NCBI GenBank assembly: GCA_024278775.1
Contig: JAJRSP010000126.1
Span: forward strand, 1-15,461
Reading direction: 5' to 3'
DNA: 15,461 nucleotides
Source of the DNA: Planctomycetota bacterium
GTDB lineage: Bacteria > Planctomycetota > Phycisphaerae > UBA1845
Translations under genes and position numbers: made by a program
In this document: positions 15,118 to 15,461 of the stretch, piece after piece
Numbering within the stretch: position 1 is the stretch's first letter
Layout: every line of letters starts with the position of its first letter
Notes under the pieces: model-generated
Databases searched by the model: none
What the model was told of the DNA's origin: nothing
Seen by the model: only the letters and a program-made list of their open reading frames with translations

Positions 15118-15461
15118 ATGAACCAGCTACTCCGAATACCTTTCCCCCTAAATACGCCACAGCGAGGACGAGCACGCGCCGCGTCGGGGTTTACGTTGAT
15201 CGAGTTGCTCCTCGTGCTGATTATCATGAGTATTCTCTCCGCGATGGCCGTACCGCGATATGCCAACTTCATCGCACAACACCGTGCCGCCGCCGCCGCG
15301 TCACGCATCGTGGCCGACCTTGACTACGCAAGGCAACAAGCAAAGCACACCAGCACCTCGCAACAAATCGATTTCAACGTTCTCAGAAATGACTACACGC
15401 TTGTGGGATTGACTAGCCTCACCCACAAGAGCCAGGGATACGTCGTTTCCCTTGGCGAAGA
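15118..15461 (+). CDS. GspH/FimT-like minor pseudopilin, 3' end cut by window edge
   Basis: The first 114 codons are present and the frame is open to the edge. The leader is 24 residues and ends in AASG, followed by FTLIELLLVLIIMSILSAMAVP with Glu at mature position 5. The next helix (RAAAAASRIVADLDYARQQA, then a QIDF strand) is typical of GspH/FimT minor pseudopilins, which sit at the fibre tip. It follows the second prepilin by 14 bases with no recognisable Shine-Dalgarno, so translation may be coupled to that gene. More minor pseudopilin genes probably continue to the right. Confidence 0.85.
   Translation, partial: MNQLLRIPFPLNTPQRGRARAASGFTLIELLLVLIIMSILSAMAVPRYANFIAQHRAAAAASRIVADLDYARQQAKHTSTSQQIDFNVLRNDYTLVGLTSLTHKSQGYVVSLGE

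Overview
The window comes from a moderately GC-rich, Gram-negative type bacterium. It carries an envelope-spanning pilus or pseudopilus assembly apparatus and a possible lipoprotein signal. The two GspG-like prepilins (hydrophobic N-terminus, a 'GPYLR' segment, a late Gly-Trp strand) and the PilB-PilC-PilM-PilN-PilO plus GspC-like layout resemble what I recall from Planctomycetota and related phyla. That assignment is from memory and inference; no rRNA or other marker gene is present to fix the taxonomy.

Layout. Positions 1-2139 (minus strand) hold a two-gene transcription unit: a class III aminotransferase of the alanine-glyoxylate (AGT2) type, followed 7 bases later by modA, a molybdate-binding protein cut by the left edge. 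A 401-base divergent intergenic region (2140-2540) separates it from a plus-strand run that fills the rest of the window. That run starts with a signalling block: membrane histidine kinase, stand-alone receiver, GAF-HD-GYP phosphodiesterase, membrane GAF plus degenerate-GGDEF protein, and a lone STAS protein. It continues into the machine: PilB/GspE ATPase with an N-terminal MshEN-like domain, PilC/GspF, PilM, PilN, PilO and a GspC/PilP-like protein. After a 121-base leader comes a GspG-like prepilin, then a structured 3' region with a strong intrinsic terminator, a second diverged GspG-like prepilin, and a GspH/FimT-like pseudopilin cut by the right edge.

How the genes may work together. Genes from the kinase to the GspC/PilP-like gene are spaced by 36 bases or less, and several overlap (ATGA junctions), so they look like one operon. 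Three products carry c-di-GMP signatures: a complete HD-GYP catalytic set (degradation), a GGDEF domain with a lost active site (DGSRF) but a correctly spaced RxxD inhibitory site (binding, PelD-like), and tandem MshEN motifs in the assembly ATPase (binding). My main hypothesis is that sensor kinase, receiver and STAS protein tune a c-di-GMP-gated type IV pilus or type II secretion-like machine. No secretin, retraction ATPase, prepilin peptidase or active diguanylate cyclase is visible in this window; they may lie outside it.
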